The notes: generated by a model not told the origin, from the sequence alone. A stretch of 64,000 bases of DNA from Lacisediminimonas profundi (GCF_008831265.1 NZ_VTTH01000001.1:1116001-1180000); one strand, 5' to 3'. Shown: positions 9,628 to 20,950, numbered from the stretch's first letter. Numbers and translations: made by a program.

Positions 9628-9761
9628 GCCGTACCCGGCTGTGCCCGATGGCACGGGCTTTCCCCCCTGTTTTCCGGTAAAATGCCCCCGACTCCTACGG
9701 CATCAGGCGCTCGATTGCGGCATCCCGCAAACAGCGCTTTTTTTATATTGCAATCCTGTTA

Positions 9762-11555
9762 ATGAAGAACATCCGGAATTTTTCCATCATCGCCCATATC
9801 GACCATGGCAAGTCGACGCTCGCGGATCGCATCATCCAGATCTGCGGCGGCCTGTCCGATCGCGAGATGGAAGCGCAGGTGCTGGACTCGATGGACCTGG
9901 AACGCGAACGGGGGATCACCATCAAGGCCCAGACCGCGGCGCTGTCTTACAAGGCGCGCGATGGCCAGGTCTATAACCTGAACCTGATCGACACCCCGGG
10001 CCACGTTGACTTCAGCTACGAAGTCAGCCGCTCGCTGTCGGCGTGCGAAGGCGCCCTGCTGGTGGTCGACGCCTCGCAGGGCGTGGAAGCGCAGACGGTC
10101 GCCAACTGCTATACCGCGATCGAACTCGGGGTGGAAGTGGTGCCGGTGCTGAACAAGATCGACCTGCCTTCCGCCGATCCCGAGAACGCCATCGCCGAGA
10201 TCGAGGAAGTGATAGGCATCGACGCCGCCGACGCGGTGCGCTGCTCGGCCAAGACCGGACTCGGCGTGGAGGATGTGCTGGAAGCGTTGATCGCCAAGGT
10301 GCCGCCGCCCAAGGGCGATCCCGATGCCCGCTTGCAGGCACTGATCGTCGATTCCTGGTTCGACAATTACGTCGGCGTGGTCATGCTGGTGCGGGTCATC
10401 AACGGCACCCTGCGCCCGAAGGACAAGATATTGCTGATGGCTGGCGGCTCCCAGCATCTGGTCGAGAGTGTTGGCGTGTTCACGCCCAAGTCGCTCAGCC
10501 GCGAGACGCTGTCTGCCGGGCAGGTCGGATTCGTCATTGCCGGCATCAAGGAACTGAAGGCCGCCAAGGTCGGCGATACCGTCACCCTGGTCGGCAAGCC
10601 GGCCGAGGCGGCGCTGCCCGGTTTCAAGGAAGTGCAGCCGCAAGTGTTCGCCGGCCTGTTCCCGGTCGAGGCCAACCAGTACGACGCGCTGCGCGACTCG
10701 CTGGAAAAGCTCAAGCTCAACGATGCTGCGCTGCAGTACGAACCGGAGGTGTCGCAGGCGCTCGGCTTCGGCTTCCGCTGTGGTTTCCTTGGGCTGCTGC
10801 ACATGGAAATCGTGCAGGAACGGCTTGAGCGCGAATTCGACATGGACCTCATCACCACGGCACCGACCGTGATTTATGAGGTGTTGATGAATGATGGCAG
10901 CATCCTGATGGTCGACAATCCATCCAAGATGCCGGATCCCCCGAAGATCCAGGAAATCCGCGAGCCTATCGTCACCGTCAACCTGTACATGCCGCAGGAG
11001 TACGTGGGGTCGGTGATCACCCTGTGCACCCAGAAGCGCGGCGTGCAGACCAACATGAGCTATCACGGCAAGCAGGTCCAGCTGACCTATGAAATGCCGA
11101 TGGCCGAGATCGTCCTCGATTTCTTCGACAAGCTGAAATCGACCTCGCGCGGCTACGCCTCGATGGACTACGAGTTCAAGGAATACCGGGCGGCTGACGT
11201 GGTCAAGGTCGACATGCTGATCAACAGCGAAAAGGTCGACGCGCTGGCCATCATCGTGCACCGGGCGAACAGTCAGTACCGGGGCCGGGCGGTGGCGGCC
11301 AAGATGCGCGAACTGATTCCGCGCCAGATGTTCGACGTCGCCATCCAGGCCGCGATCGGCTCCAACATCCTGGCCCGCGAGAACGTCAAGGCCCTGCGCA
11401 AGAACGTGCTGGCCAAGTGCTACGGCGGCGACATCAGCCGCAAGCGCAAGCTGCTGGAGAAGCAGAAGGCCGGCAAGAAGCGCATGAAGCAGGTTGGATC
11501 CGTGGAAGTGCCACAGGAAGCTTTCCTCGCGATATTACAAGTGGACGATAAATAA
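9762..11555 (+). CDS. lepA: Elongation factor 4 (LepA)
   Basis: This is a ribosome-associated translational GTPase of 597 aa. GTP-binding motifs are AHIDHGKST (11-19), DTPGHVDF and [11 protein letters not shown]. The C-terminal LepA-specific domain ends with [19 protein letters not shown]. The 134-bp gap before it contains CCGGTAAAATGCC, a possible promoter -10 region. lepB begins 3 bp after its stop. Confidence 0.97.
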   Translation: MKNIRNFSIIAHIDHGKSTLADRIIQICGGLSDREMEAQVLDSMDLERERGITIKAQTAALSYKARDGQVYNLNLIDTPGHVDFSYEVSRSLSACEGALLVVDASQGVEAQTVANCYTAIELGVEVVPVLNKIDLPSADPENAIAEIEEVIGIDAADAVRCSAKTGLGVEDVLEALIAKVPPPKGDPDARLQALIVDSWFDNYVGVVMLVRVINGTLRPKDKILLMAGGSQHLVESVGVFTPKSLSRETLSAGQVGFVIAGIKELKAAKVGDTVTLVGKPAEAALPGFKEVQPQVFAGLFPVEANQYDALRDSLEKLKLNDAALQYEPEVSQALGFGFRCGFLGLLHMEIVQERLEREFDMDLITTAPTVIYEVLMNDGSILMVDNPSKMPDPPKIQEIREPIVTVNLYMPQEYVGSVITLCTQKRGVQTNMSYHGKQVQLTYEMPMAEIVLDFFDKLKSTSRGYASMDYEFKEYRAADVVKVDMLINSEKVDALAIIVHRANSQYRGRAVAAKMRELIPRQMFDVAIQAAIGSNILARENVKALRKNVLAKCYGGDISRKRKLLEKQKAGKKRMKQVGSVEVPQEAFLAILQVDDK

Positions 11556-11558
11556 CCA

Positions 11559-12470
11559 ATGAGCTTGCAAGCCTTGCTGGGCAATTTCGCCCTGATCCTG
11601 TTCCTCCTGACAGTCGTCACCGGCATCATCTGGTTTCTTGACGTGTTCTGGCTGGCCCGCCAGCGGCGCGCGCGGGCCGATGCCGCGCTTGCCGAATACG
11701 ATGCGCGGCACGCCAGGCTGGCGGGCGAGGGCGTCCGGATGGACGATGCCGGCCGTAGCGCGGTGGCAGCGGAAATCCTGCGCCAGCCGACCTGGATCGA
11801 GTATTCCGGCAGTTTCTTCCCGGTGATCGCGCTGGTTTTCGTGTTGCGCTCCTTCCTGTTCGAGCCGTTCAAGATTCCATCGAGTTCCATGGTTCCTACG
11901 CTCCAGATCGGCGATCTCATCCTCGTCAACAAGTTCACCTATGGCGTGCGGCTGCCGGTGATCAACAAGAAAATCATCGAACTCGGCACGCCCCAGCGTG
12001 GCGATGTCATGGTGTTCAAATACCCGAAAGACACATCGCTCGACTACATCAAGCGGGTGATCGGAACGCCTGGTGATAAAATAACCTATAAAAACAAGCG
12101 CTTGACGGTTAATGGTAAAGAGCTTTCTTACACCAAGCTGCCTGATTTCCTGGACGAAGGGACGCTCACCTACTCCCGTCAGTGGGGCGAGAACCTGACG
12201 GGGGTGCAGCACAAGATCCTGAACGACGACCGGGCTCCATCCTATGTAATGAATCCGGACAATTTCCCAGGGCGTAACAACTGCACTTACGATACCGAGG
12301 GCTTCACCTGTACCGTTCCGGCTGGACATTACTTCATGATGGGAGATAATCGGGACAACAGCCTGGACAGCCGTTACTGGGGGTTCGTGCCGGACGAGTA
12401 CATCGTAGGCCGTGCGTTCTTTGTCTGGATGAACCTGGGCAACCTGAAGCGGATCGGCAGTTTTCAGTAA
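11559..12470 (+). CDS. lepB: Signal peptidase I (LepB)
   Basis: LepB cleaves signal peptides of exported proteins at the periplasmic face of the inner membrane. At 303 aa it has two membrane segments (about 8-32 and 83-100). The Ser/Lys dyad is Ser110 in IPSSSMVPTL and Lys165 in DYIKRVIGTPGD. The conserved C-terminal box GHYFMMGDNRDNSLDSRYWG is intact. It is immediately downstream of lepA as in most proteobacteria. Confidence 0.96.
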   Translation: MSLQALLGNFALILFLLTVVTGIIWFLDVFWLARQRRARADAALAEYDARHARLAGEGVRMDDAGRSAVAAEILRQPTWIEYSGSFFPVIALVFVLRSFLFEPFKIPSSSMVPTLQIGDLILVNKFTYGVRLPVINKKIIELGTPQRGDVMVFKYPKDTSLDYIKRVIGTPGDKITYKNKRLTVNGKELSYTKLPDFLDEGTLTYSRQWGENLTGVQHKILNDDRAPSYVMNPDNFPGRNNCTYDTEGFTCTVPAGHYFMMGDNRDNSLDSRYWGFVPDEYIVGRAFFVWMNLGNLKRIGSFQ

Positions 12471-12488
12471 ATGAAAAGGAGCGAATTG

Positions 12489-12869
12489 ATGCACGTGCGG
12501 TCAAATTCAAGGCAGGCAGGCGTGTCCCTCAGCGGCTTGGTGTTTGTGCTGGTCATCCTGGGCGTACTCGGTGCATTCGGCCTGAAGCTGTTGCCGACAG
12601 TCACCGAATACATGGCGGCCAAGAAAGCGATTGTCTACGCCAAGGGCGCAGCGTCGACGCCGCCCGAGATTCGGGCATCGTTCGACAAGCAGGCGGATAT
12701 CAACGATATCAAGTCGATTTCCGGCAAGGATCTGGAGATAGTGCGTAATGGCGAGGCCTGGGACATCAGCTTCGCCTATGAGAAAAAAATACCGCTGGCG
12801 GGTCCCGCCAGCCTGGTGATCGATTACGAGGCTTCGACCTCGCCGAATGGGAAAGCCAAGGCGAAATAG
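12489..12869 (+). CDS. DUF4845 single-span membrane protein
   Basis: The 126-aa protein has one N-terminal hydrophobic helix (about 13-35, [20 protein letters not shown]) and a short soluble domain. Its pilin-like look is a recognised feature of DUF4845 proteins, which sit between lepB and rnc in many betaproteobacteria. The ATG at 12489 is chosen because AAGGAG lies 7 bp upstream; the ATG at 12471, directly after the lepB stop, would place that ribosome site inside the gene. Function unknown. Confidence 0.85.
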   Translation: MHVRSNSRQAGVSLSGLVFVLVILGVLGAFGLKLLPTVTEYMAAKKAIVYAKGAASTPPEIRASFDKQADINDIKSISGKDLEIVRNGEAWDISFAYEKKIPLAGPASLVIDYEASTSPNGKAKAK

Positions 12870-12883
12870 CCTTTGGCGGCAAA

Positions 12884-13912
12884 ATGGATTTGAATCTACT
12901 GCAGACCAGGCTGGGCCACGATTTTACGGATGCTGCATTGCTGCAGCAGGCGTTGACGCATCGTAGCCACAGCAGCCTGCATAATGAACGCCTGGAATTC
13001 CTTGGCGATTCGATCCTGAACTGTGTGGTCGCCTCGCTGCTGTTCGACCGGTATGCCAAGATCGACGAGGGCGACTTGTCGCGCCTGCGCGCCAACCTGG
13101 TCAAGCAACAGTCGCTGTACGAAATTGCGCAGCGCCTTGAACTGTCGCAATTCCTGCGGCTGGGCGAGGGCGAGCTGAAGTCCGGCGGATTCCGCCGGCC
13201 TTCCATTCTCGCCGACACCCTGGAAGCGCTGTTTGGCGCCATCTTCCTCGACGGTGGTTTCGAGGCCGCGCGCAAGTCGATCCGCTCGCTCTACATCCCC
13301 ATCCTCGACACGGTCGACCCCAAGACCCTGGGCAAGGATGCCAAGACGCTGTTGCAGGAGTTCCTGCAGGGCAAAAAAATTCCACTGCCCCAGTACAACG
13401 TGGTTGCGACCCATGGCGCCGCGCACAACCAGCAGTTCGAGATCGAATGCCTGGTGCCCAAGCTTGATATCCACGTGTTCGGGACCGGCGGCAGCCGCCG
13501 TGCCGGCGAGCAGGCGGCTGCCAAGCTCGCGCTCGAGGCAGTGCAAGGCGTGCTGGTGAAGACCCCCGGCGCTGCCCGCAAGACCAAGCCGCGCACCGCC
13601 CAGCTCAAGCTGGCGGGCATTGCAACCATACAACCGGAGGCGCCGTCCAGCGAGCCGGATGGCGCGGCCAAGCCTGGCCGCGCTGCCCGTGCTGAAAAGC
13701 CGGCGGACAAGTCACGTGACAATCCGGCGCCAGCTGGCAGCGACATCGAGACTGCGGCCGTACATGCCAACGCCGCAGGCAAGCCCGCTGTAGCTGGCCT
13801 GCCTGGAGCTGAACCGGACAGCCAGGCTTCGATGGCGCCGCCCGCAGCCGGACAGCAGTCCGAACCGGACCTGTTCGAACCCCCTCTGCTCAACCAGTCA
13901 AGGACGGCATAA
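12884..13912 (+). CDS. rnc: Ribonuclease III with long C-terminal extension
   Basis: RNase III cuts double-stranded RNA in rRNA and mRNA maturation. The catalytic domain has [10 protein letters not shown] (34-43) with Glu35 and Asp42, plus Asp111 and Glu114 in [14 protein letters not shown]. The double-stranded RNA-binding domain spans about 150-225. At 342 aa the protein is ~115 residues longer than the E. coli enzyme; the extra C-terminus is Ala/Pro/Lys-rich and looks disordered, ending in a short [14 protein letters not shown] peptide. era follows 12 bp later. Confidence 0.95.
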   Translation: MDLNLLQTRLGHDFTDAALLQQALTHRSHSSLHNERLEFLGDSILNCVVASLLFDRYAKIDEGDLSRLRANLVKQQSLYEIAQRLELSQFLRLGEGELKSGGFRRPSILADTLEALFGAIFLDGGFEAARKSIRSLYIPILDTVDPKTLGKDAKTLLQEFLQGKKIPLPQYNVVATHGAAHNQQFEIECLVPKLDIHVFGTGGSRRAGEQAAAKLALEAVQGVLVKTPGAARKTKPRTAQLKLAGIATIQPEAPSSEPDGAAKPGRAARAEKPADKSRDNPAPAGSDIETAAVHANAAGKPAVAGLPGAEPDSQASMAPPAAGQQSEPDLFEPPLLNQSRTA

Positions 13913-13924
13913 ACTGCCGAGCGA

Positions 13925-14827
13925 ATGACCACACCAACAGCATCACCTGGCTACCGTTGCGGCTACATCGCAATCGTCGGACGGCCCAATGTCGGCAAAT
14001 CGACCCTGATGAATGAAATGATCGGGGCGAAGGTCAGCATCACCTCGCGCAAGGCGCAGACTACGCGCCACCGGATCACCGGAATACAGACCACGCCGTC
14101 GGCCCAGTTCATCTACATCGACACGCCCGGCTTCCAGACCCGCCACGCCAATCCGCTCAACCGCAAGCTGAACCGGACGGTAACGGACACGCTCGGCGGC
14201 GTGGACGCGATCCTGTTCGTGGTCGAGGCCGGCGCATTCTCCGAAGCGGACGAGCAGGTGATGGCGCTGCTGCCGACGGATGTGCCGGTGATCCTGGTCA
14301 TCAACAAGGCCGACCAGGTCAAGGACAAGGGCAAGCTGATGCCCTTTGCCCAGCAGGTGGCCAGCCGCTTTGCTTTTGCCTCGATCGTTCCGGTGTCGGC
14401 CGCCAAGCGCTTCCAGCTCGATGCCCTGCAATCCGAGATCGAGAAGCTGCTGCCGGAGAATCCGCCGGTATTCGGCGAAGACGACATCACCGATCGCAGC
14501 GAACGCTTCCTGGCCTCGGAAATCGTGCGCGAGAAGCTGTTCCGGCTGGTGGGTGAAGAACTGCCTTACACCAGCACAGTGCTGATCGAGAAGTTTGAAC
14601 AGGAAGGGAATCTGCGCCGGGTGTTTGCGGCGATCCTGGTCGAACGCGACAGCCACAAGGCAATGGTGATCGGACAGAAGGGCGCGCGGCTCAAGGAAAT
14701 CTCCACCCAGTCCCGGCTCGACATGGAGAAACTGTTCGGTGGCCCGGTCTATCTGGAAATCTGGATCAAGGTGAAATCCGGTTGGGCCGATAACGAAGCG
14801 CGACTGCGGGCATACGGATACGAGTAA
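13925..14827 (+). CDS. era: GTPase Era
   Basis: Era is an essential GTPase in 16S rRNA and 30S maturation. At 300 aa it shows the P-loop GRPNVGKST (about 19-27), the switch II motif DTPGF, NKAD, and a C-terminal KH domain (about 215-295) including [13 protein letters not shown]. It follows rnc and precedes recO, a common rnc-era-recO order. Confidence 0.97.
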   Translation: MTTPTASPGYRCGYIAIVGRPNVGKSTLMNEMIGAKVSITSRKAQTTRHRITGIQTTPSAQFIYIDTPGFQTRHANPLNRKLNRTVTDTLGGVDAILFVVEAGAFSEADEQVMALLPTDVPVILVINKADQVKDKGKLMPFAQQVASRFAFASIVPVSAAKRFQLDALQSEIEKLLPENPPVFGEDDITDRSERFLASEIVREKLFRLVGEELPYTSTVLIEKFEQEGNLRRVFAAILVERDSHKAMVIGQKGARLKEISTQSRLDMEKLFGGPVYLEIWIKVKSGWADNEARLRAYGYE

Positions 14828-14834
14828 CCCGGGC

Positions 14835-15749
14835 ATGATCGACACAGTGTCCCGTGACCAGCACGACCAGGCGCCGGTGACCGCTACGGTCGACAGTCCC
14901 GCCGCTGGCACGGTCCCGGCTGCTCCGGCGGCTGCTCCAGATTCTGCCCCGGCCCCGCAAGATGGCATCACGCCAACCGTGCCAACCGTGCCAACCGTGC
15001 CAAGCGCGCCGGCCCGGCGGCCCCGGGCTCCGGTTCGCGACACCCGCATCACCGGACAGCCAGGATTTGTCCTGCACAGCTATCCGTACAAGGAAACCAG
15101 CCTGATCGTCGACATGTTCACGCGCGATTACGGCCGGATCGCCCTGATCGCCAAAGGCGCAAAGCGCCCCCATTCGCGCCTGCGCGGCGTGTTGCAGACC
15201 TTCCAGCCGCTGGCGGTGGGCTGGAGCGGAAAATCCGAGGTCCGCACGCTGACCGCGGCTGAATGGGTAGGCGGCATGCTGCCGCTGGAAAAATCGGCGC
15301 TGCTGTGCGGTTTCTACCTGAATGAACTGCTGGTGCGGATGATCGCCCGCGACGACCCGCATCCGGTCCTGTTCGATCATTACGTTGCCACCCTCAACCA
15401 GCTGGCCCACAATGAGCCGGCGCCGGTCGTGCTGCGCAAGTTCGAACTGGCCTTGCTGAAGGAGACCGGCGTGGCTGCGGATATCACCGTCAGCGCCCGC
15501 AGCGGCCGCGCGGTCGACCCCGAGCTCGCCTATGTGGTCGACCCCGAACAGGGCGCGCGCGAAGCAATGGCATCCGAACAGGGGCCGGTGGTGGCCGGCA
15601 AGACGCTGCTCGACATGGACCGCGGGGACTACAGCGACAGCGTGACCCAAGCCCAGAGCAAGCTGCTGCTGCGCTTCTTGCTGGCCCACCACCTGGGCGG
15701 TACCCCGCTTTCCACGCGCCAGATATTGATTGACCTGACTCAGCTATGA
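14835..15749 (+). CDS. recO: DNA repair protein RecO with N-terminal extension
   Basis: RecO works with RecF/RecR to load RecA on gaps. The conserved part starts around residue 75 ([20 protein letters not shown], then [15 protein letters not shown]). In front is a ~70-residue Ala/Pro/Thr-rich tail, probably disordered, containing a tandem TVP repeat. The start at 14835 is the first ATG after era (7 bp); a shorter start could exist, but no better ATG lies near the conserved region. No zinc-finger cysteines are seen. Confidence 0.92.
   Translation: MIDTVSRDQHDQAPVTATVDSPAAGTVPAAPAAAPDSAPAPQDGITPTVPTVPTVPSAPARRPRAPVRDTRITGQPGFVLHSYPYKETSLIVDMFTRDYGRIALIAKGAKRPHSRLRGVLQTFQPLAVGWSGKSEVRTLTAAEWVGGMLPLEKSALLCGFYLNELLVRMIARDDPHPVLFDHYVATLNQLAHNEPAPVVLRKFELALLKETGVAADITVSARSGRAVDPELAYVVDPEQGAREAMASEQGPVVAGKTLLDMDRGDYSDSVTQAQSKLLLRFLLAHHLGGTPLSTRQILIDLTQL
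14972..14998 (+). repeat. Three exact 9-bp tandem repeats inside recO
   Basis: The unit GCCAACCGT occurs three times in a row, encoding part of [14 protein letters not shown] in the RecO N-terminal tail. Slippage would change length in steps of three residues without shifting the frame. Confidence 0.9.
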
Positions 15750-15795
15750 GCCGGGTCGCGCCTTGATAACACTGCACTACTGAACCTGATCGAGC

Positions 15796-16563
15796 ATGAG
15801 CTTCCTGCAACCGAATCCTCCGATGATTGAACTCGGTGTCAACATCGACCACGTCGCCACCTTGCGCAACGCCCGCGGCACCCCTTACCCCGATCCGGTC
15901 CGTGCCGCCTTGCTGGCCGAAGAGGCGGGGGCTGACGCCATCACGCTGCACTTGCGCGAAGACCGCCGCCATATCCGCGATGCCGACGTCGAAGCGATCC
16001 GGCCCTTGTTGGGCACGCGCATGAACCTGGAATCGGCAGTCACCGAAGAAATGCTCGACTTCGCCTGTCGGATCCGGCCGCAGGACGTGTGCCTGGTGCC
16101 CGAGCGGCGCGAAGAGGTCACGACCGAGGGCGGGCTGGACGTGGTGCGTTATTTCGACCAGGTGCAGGCCGCGGTGCGCCGCCTGCAGGGCGAGGGCATC
16201 CGCGTCAGCCTGTTCATCGACGCCGATGAAAGCCAGATCCGGGCCGCGGCCCAGGCTGGCGCGCCTGTGATCGAGCTGCACACTGGCCGCTATGCCGATG
16301 CCGAAAGCGGTGCACAGCAGGCGCAGGAGCTGGTCCGCATACGCGCCGGCGTGCAGGAAGGCGTGCGCCAGGGACTGAAAGTCAATGCCGGTCATGGCCT
16401 GCACTACACCAACGTCCAGGCAATCGCCGCGATCCCGGAGATTGCCGAGCTCAATATCGGCCATGCGATCGTGGCCCAGGCCGTGTTCGATGGCTGGCAG
16501 AAGGCGGTGCGCGACATGAAGGCGATCATGACCGTGGCGCGGCGGGAGGCGCTGCACCAATGA
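15796..16563 (+). CDS. pdxJ: Pyridoxine 5'-phosphate synthase (PdxJ)
   Basis: PdxJ makes pyridoxine 5'-phosphate from 1-deoxyxylulose 5-phosphate and aminoacetone phosphate. The 255-aa TIM-barrel shows [32 protein letters not shown] and [12 protein letters not shown]. The start is set at 15796 (nine extra residues before MIELGV); a second ATG at 15823 has no visible ribosome site. Its stop overlaps the acpS start by 4 bp. Confidence 0.96.
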   Translation: MSFLQPNPPMIELGVNIDHVATLRNARGTPYPDPVRAALLAEEAGADAITLHLREDRRHIRDADVEAIRPLLGTRMNLESAVTEEMLDFACRIRPQDVCLVPERREEVTTEGGLDVVRYFDQVQAAVRRLQGEGIRVSLFIDADESQIRAAAQAGAPVIELHTGRYADAESGAQQAQELVRIRAGVQEGVRQGLKVNAGHGLHYTNVQAIAAIPEIAELNIGHAIVAQAVFDGWQKAVRDMKAIMTVARREALHQ

Positions 16564-16952
16564 TCTATGGCATCGGCACGGATATCATCCAGATATCGCG
16601 CATAGAAGGCGCGCTCGCCCGCAACGGCGAACGCTTCGCCGAGCGCGTGCTGGGTCCGGACGAACTGGCCAAGTTCCGGCGCCGCCGGGCCAAGGTGGAA
16701 GCGCGCGGCGTGCGCTTCCTGGCGACCCGTTTCGCCGCGAAGGAAGCATTTTCCAAGGCGCTAGGGCTGGGCATGCGCATGCCGATGACCTGGCGTGCGA
16801 TGCAAACGCTGAATGCGCCGAGCGGCCAGCCGATCGCCGTATGTTCAGGCAGCCTGCAGGAATTCATGACCCGGAACGGCTTGACCGCCCAGGTATCGAT
16901 AACCGACGAGGCCGACTATGCGGTCGCCTTCGTCATTGTGGAGAAAGCATGA
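16560..16952 (+). CDS. acpS: Holo-ACP synthase (AcpS)
   Basis: AcpS transfers 4'-phosphopantetheine from CoA to Ser37 of AcpP. The 130-aa protein has the magnesium-binding Asp8 in [13 protein letters not shown] and Glu62 in [13 protein letters not shown]. It is coupled by ATGA overlaps to pdxJ upstream and nagZ downstream, a common betaproteobacterial order. Confidence 0.96.
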   Translation: MIYGIGTDIIQISRIEGALARNGERFAERVLGPDELAKFRRRRAKVEARGVRFLATRFAAKEAFSKALGLGMRMPMTWRAMQTLNAPSGQPIAVCSGSLQEFMTRNGLTAQVSITDEADYAVAFVIVEKA

Positions 16953-17998
16953 GTATGGATAACACGGCAGCGCAGCTCCTGGGACCCGTGATGCTGGACG
17001 TGGTCGGCACCAAACTCGATCAGGACGACCTGCGCCGCATTGCCGATCCGCTCACCGGCGGCGTCATCCTGTTTGCGCGCAACTTTGAAAGCCGGCGGCA
17101 GCTGGTCGAGTTGACTCGCGCCATCCACGCGGCGCGGCCGGGTGTACTGATTGCGGTCGACCATGAAGGCGGACGGGTGCAGCGTTTTCGCAGCGACGGC
17201 TTCACGCGCCTGCCGCCGATGCGCGCGCTAGGCCAACTGTGGGATGCTGACGTGCTGGCAGCGACCCGTGCCGCCACCGCGGTCGGCTTCGTGCTGGCTG
17301 CCGAACTGCGCGCCTGCGGCGTCGACCTGTCATTCACGCCAGTGCTCGATCTTGATTACGGCGAATCCGGCGTCATCGGCGACCGCGCCTTCCACCGCGA
17401 TCCGCGCGTGGTGACCCTGCTGGCCAAGAGCCTGAACCACGGGCTGGCGCTGGCCGGCATGGCCAACTGCGGCAAGCATTTCCCCGGCCACGGTTTCGTC
17501 AAAGCCGACTCGCATGTCGACATACCGGTTGATGAGCGCGCGCGCAAGGAGATCGTCGAAGAGGACGCAGCGCCTTACGGCTGGCTCGGCCTCAGCCTGT
17601 CCGCCGTGATGCCGGCCCATGTGATCTATCCGGAAGTGGACAAGCATCCGGCCGGATTCTCGAAAAAATGGCTGACCATGCTGCGCCGTGACATGCATTT
17701 CACGGGCGTCATTTTCAGCGACGACCTGTCGATGGAAGGCGCCAGCGTGGCAGGCGGCGTGACCGACGGCGCCCGCGCCGCGCTCGCCGCCGGCTGCGAC
17801 ATGGTCCTGATCTGCAATGCCCCGGACAAGGCCGACCAGCTGTTGAGCGAACTGAAGCTGCCCGCCAGCTTCGCCGCGTCCGCCGCGCGCATCAGCGCAC
17901 TGGTGCCGCAACCGGGCGCAGCCAGCTGGGAGCAACTGCAGGCTGACGAACGCTATCTGGACGCGCGCCGCGTGATCGGAGAACTGCGCGCGGGTTGA
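16949..17998 (+). CDS. nagZ: Beta-N-acetylhexosaminidase NagZ (GH3)
   Basis: NagZ removes GlcNAc from anhydromuropeptides in cytoplasmic peptidoglycan recycling. From the ATG overlapping the acpS stop the protein is 349 aa. Visible signatures are [13 protein letters not shown], the family loop KHFPGHG, and the nucleophile region [10 protein letters not shown]. The frame extends upstream within acpS, but that stretch is a shadow of acpS. Confidence 0.96.
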   Translation: MSMDNTAAQLLGPVMLDVVGTKLDQDDLRRIADPLTGGVILFARNFESRRQLVELTRAIHAARPGVLIAVDHEGGRVQRFRSDGFTRLPPMRALGQLWDADVLAATRAATAVGFVLAAELRACGVDLSFTPVLDLDYGESGVIGDRAFHRDPRVVTLLAKSLNHGLALAGMANCGKHFPGHGFVKADSHVDIPVDERARKEIVEEDAAPYGWLGLSLSAVMPAHVIYPEVDKHPAGFSKKWLTMLRRDMHFTGVIFSDDLSMEGASVAGGVTDGARAALAAGCDMVLICNAPDKADQLLSELKLPASFAASAARISALVPQPGAASWEQLQADERYLDARRVIGELRAG

Positions 17999-18012
17999 GG
18001 CGCAAGCGAACC

Positions 18013-19962
18013 ATGTCCGACATGAAGCCCGGCACACCGCCTGACACTCAGGCCAACGCTCGACCCCGCGGTCAGCCCCAAGTCCAGCCCCAAGGTCAGC
18101 CCAACCTGCAGCCCGACCTCCAGCCCGACCCTCGGGAGGCGCTGCTGGCTACCGTCGCCGGCTTGCCGCACCTGCCGGGCGTCTACCGCTATTTCGATGC
18201 GGAGAACGTGCTGCTGTACGTCGGCAAGGCGCGCGACCTGAAAAAGCGTGTATCGAGTTATTTCCAGAAACGCCTGACCAGTCCGCGCATTGCCCTGATG
18301 GTCGACCGCATCGTGCGGCTGGAAACCACCGTTACCCGTAGCGAGGCCGAGGCCCTGCTGCTGGAAAACAACCTGATCAAGACCCAGCAACCGCGTTACA
18401 ACATCCTGTTCCGGGACGACAAGTCCTATCCCTACCTGAAACTGACCGGGGAAGCATTTCCGCGCATGGCGTATTACCGCGGCGCGGTCGACCGCAAGAA
18501 CCAGTATTTCGGACCGTTCCCGAGCGCGTGGGCGGTCAAGGAATCGATGCAGATCCTGCAAAAGGTATTCCGGCTGCGCACCTGCGAGAATTCCGTGTTC
18601 GCGAACCGCACCCGGCCTTGCTTGCTGAACCAGATCGGCCGCTGCAGCGGCCCCTGCGTCAACCTGATCGGCGCCGAAGAATACAAGACCGACGTCGACA
18701 ATGCCGCCCGCTTCCTGCGCGGACGGCAGAGCGAAGTGCTGCAAGAGCTGGAAAAGAAGATGCACGCCTATGCGGCCGAGCTGAAATTCGAGCAGGCCGC
18801 CGCGGTACGCAACCAGATCAGCGCGCTGTCGAGCGTGCTGCACCAGCAGACCATGGAAACCGGCGGCGACGCCGACATCGACATCATTGCCGTGGTTGTG
18901 AAGGGCGGGCGCGCCTGCGTCAACTTGGCCATGGTGCGTGGCGGCCGCCACTTGGGCGACCGCGCATATTTTCCGGTGCATGTGGATGGCGCCGAAGCCA
19001 CTGCCGAAGATTCGATCGAATGCGAAGTGCTGAAAGCCTTCCTGGCCCAGCACTACATCGACAAGTTCATTCCCGGCACGTTGATCCTCGGCCTTGAACT
19101 CGACGAGCCGGAACTGATGCTGGCGTTGTCCGAACAGTGCGGGCACCGGATCAACCTGGTATTCCAGCCCCAGGGCCAGCGCCGCCAATGGCTGGAAATG
19201 GTGGAGAAGGGTGCCCAACTGGCACTGGCGCGGCTGCTGTCCGAGCAGGGCTCGCAGCAGGCCCGCACCCGTGCCCTGGCAGATACGCTGGGCCTGGACG
19301 CAGCGGACCTCGACACCCTGCGAATGGAATGCTTCGATATCAGCCACACGCAAGGGGAGGCGACCCAGGCTTCCTGCGTCGTGTTCCACCATCATGCAAT
19401 GCAGAACGGCGAATACCGCCGCTACAACATCAGCGACATCACCCCCGGCGACGACTACGCCGCGATGCGGCAGGTGCTGACCCGGCGTTACGAAAAGGTG
19501 GCGGGAGGCGAGGGCGTGATGCCGGACATCGTGCTGATCGACGGCGGGCGCGGTCAGGTCGAAGTTGCGCGCCAGGTGTTTGAAGAACTCGGGCTCGACA
19601 TCAGCCTGATCGTCGGCGTCGCCAAGGGCGAGGGCCGCAAGGTCGGGCTGGAAACCCTGATCTTTGTCGATGGCAGGCCGCCGCTGGAGCTGGGCAAGGA
19701 ATCCGCCGCGCTGATGCTGATCGCGCAAATCCGCGACGAGGCGCACCGCTTTGCGATCACAGGCATGCGGGCGCGGCGCGCAAAGACCCGGCAGGCATCG
19801 CAACTGGAAGAAATCGAAGGGGTCGGCGCCAAGCGGCGCCAGAAATTGCTGGCCCGCTTTGGCGGCTTGCGCGGCGTAATTTCAGCGAGCGTGGAAGAGA
19901 TTGCCTCGGTCGAAGGCATTTCCCGACAGCTTGCAGAAGACATTTACAAGCAATTGCATTAA
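18013..19962 (+). CDS. uvrC: Excinuclease ABC subunit C (UvrC)
   Basis: UvrC makes both incisions in nucleotide excision repair. The 649-aa protein has a GIY-YIG domain ([20 protein letters not shown], about 53-130), a UVR motif ([14 protein letters not shown]), an RNase H-like endonuclease domain with [11 protein letters not shown], and C-terminal helix-hairpin-helix motifs ([22 protein letters not shown]). A Pro/Gln-rich N-terminal tail of about 45 residues precedes the first domain. The ATG at 18013 is chosen over a TTG at 17995. Confidence 0.95.
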   Translation: MSDMKPGTPPDTQANARPRGQPQVQPQGQPNLQPDLQPDPREALLATVAGLPHLPGVYRYFDAENVLLYVGKARDLKKRVSSYFQKRLTSPRIALMVDRIVRLETTVTRSEAEALLLENNLIKTQQPRYNILFRDDKSYPYLKLTGEAFPRMAYYRGAVDRKNQYFGPFPSAWAVKESMQILQKVFRLRTCENSVFANRTRPCLLNQIGRCSGPCVNLIGAEEYKTDVDNAARFLRGRQSEVLQELEKKMHAYAAELKFEQAAAVRNQISALSSVLHQQTMETGGDADIDIIAVVVKGGRACVNLAMVRGGRHLGDRAYFPVHVDGAEATAEDSIECEVLKAFLAQHYIDKFIPGTLILGLELDEPELMLALSEQCGHRINLVFQPQGQRRQWLEMVEKGAQLALARLLSEQGSQQARTRALADTLGLDAADLDTLRMECFDISHTQGEATQASCVVFHHHAMQNGEYRRYNISDITPGDDYAAMRQVLTRRYEKVAGGEGVMPDIVLIDGGRGQVEVARQVFEELGLDISLIVGVAKGEGRKVGLETLIFVDGRPPLELGKESAALMLIAQIRDEAHRFAITGMRARRAKTRQASQLEEIEGVGAKRRQKLLARFGGLRGVISASVEEIASVEGISRQLAEDIYKQLH

Positions 19963-20032
19963 ATTACCGGCGTCGCCGATCCTTTTGCTTCGTGCCGGAT
20001 CAAGCCCGGTCAGAACATCACCACCACACCTT

Positions 20033-20623
20033 ATGCCACTGAATTTTCCGATACTGCTGACCTGGCTGCGCGTGGCGCTGATACCCCTGATTGTTGGCGT
20101 CTTCTACCTTCCTGACACCTGGCTTTCACTGTTCGACAAGGGGGTCGCCTCGACCACGATCTTTATCGTGGCGGCAGTCACCGACTGGCTCGATGGCTTT
20201 CTTGCGCGGCGCTGGAACCAGACTTCCGCTTTCGGCGCCTTCCTCGATCCGGTGGCCGACAAACTGATGGTGGCCGGTGCGCTGCTGGTGCTGATCGAGT
20301 TTCGTGCGGTCGCCTACATCTCCATCATCGCCTTCATCATCATCGGCCGCGAGATCACCATTTCAGCGCTGCGCGAATGGATGGCCCAGATCGGCGCATC
20401 GAAGTCGGTGGCGGTCAGTTCGATCGGCAAGATCAAGACCACTGCGCAGATGGTCTCGATTCCGATGCTGTTGTTCGACGGCGTCCTGTTCGGAAAAATC
20501 GATACCCATTTCTGGGGCCAGATTCTTTTGTGGATTGCTGCGGCGTTGACGATCTGGTCGATGTTCTATTACCTGCGCAAGGCCTGGCCGCTGATCAAGG
20601 CCAGCGAAGGAAAATTACGATGA
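20033..20623 (+). CDS. pgsA: CDP-diacylglycerol-glycerol-3-phosphate phosphatidyltransferase (PgsA)
   Basis: PgsA catalyses the committed step to phosphatidylglycerol. The 196-aa integral membrane protein has the CDP-alcohol phosphotransferase motif with Asp54, Gly55, Ala58, Arg59, Gly68, Asp72 and Asp76 (DGFLAR followed by FGAFLDPVADK). The ATG at 20033 starts the typical MPLNFPILLTWLRV; the upstream open frame overlaps the uvrC end and is not family sequence. Confidence 0.95.
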   Translation: MPLNFPILLTWLRVALIPLIVGVFYLPDTWLSLFDKGVASTTIFIVAAVTDWLDGFLARRWNQTSAFGAFLDPVADKLMVAGALLVLIEFRAVAYISIIAFIIIGREITISALREWMAQIGASKSVAVSSIGKIKTTAQMVSIPMLLFDGVLFGKIDTHFWGQILLWIAAALTIWSMFYYLRKAWPLIKASEGKLR

Positions 20624-20640
20624 GAATTCGAGCCGCATGC

Positions 20641-20668
20641 TTGACACATTTTACCCATCGTCTATAAT
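20641..20668 (+). promoter_or_regulatory. Consensus sigma-70 promoter for the tRNA genes
   Basis: A perfect TTGACA (20641-20646) and a perfect TATAAT (20663-20668) are separated by 16 bp, with transcription expected about 7 bp later. The first tRNA-Gly begins 32 bp downstream. This is the strongest promoter visible in the window. Confidence 0.9.
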
Positions 20669-20700
20669 TGCGTCTCTCTAGTGAACAGCGCACTAGCGAT

Positions 20701-20776
20701 GCGGGAGTAGCTCAGTTGGTAGAGCGCAACCTTGCCAAGGTTGAGGTCGAGAGTTCGAGACTCTTCTCCCGCTCCA
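20701..20776 (+). tRNA. tRNA-Gly (GCC), copy 1
   Basis: A 76-nt cloverleaf with acceptor arms GCGGGAG/CTCCCGC, D-arm GCTC...GAGC, anticodon stem CAACC/GGTTG with loop TTGCCAA (anticodon GCC), T-loop TTCGAGA and an encoded CCA end. It is identical to the copy at 20837. Confidence 0.97.
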
Positions 20777-20782
20777 CATTCG

Positions 20783-20813
20783 AAAGGGAAGCTTGAAAAA
20801 GCTTCCTTTTTTT
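20783..20813 (+). terminator. Rho-independent terminator after tRNA-Gly 1
   Basis: The hairpin GGAAGCTT/AAGCTTCC with a short A-rich loop is followed by a run of seven or more T. Confidence 0.85.
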
Positions 20814-20836
20814 ATCGCGCTGATCCGGTGAACAAT

Positions 20837-20912
20837 GCGGGAGTAGCTCAGTTGGTAGAGCGCAACCTTGCCAAGGTTGAGGTCGAGAGTTCGAGACTCT
20901 TCTCCCGCTCCA
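20837..20912 (+). tRNA. tRNA-Gly (GCC), copy 2
   Basis: Same 76-nt sequence as the copy at 20701, with 60 bp between the two genes and an encoded CCA end. Confidence 0.97.
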
Positions 20913-20916
20913 GATT

Positions 20917-20950
20917 AAAAAAGGGAGCTCTGCGAGGTTCCCTTTTTTCT
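20917..20950 (+). terminator. Rho-independent terminator after tRNA-Gly 2
   Basis: An imperfect hairpin AAGGGAGCTC/GAGGTTCCCTT is preceded by an A-run and followed by TTTTTT. Confidence 0.75.
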
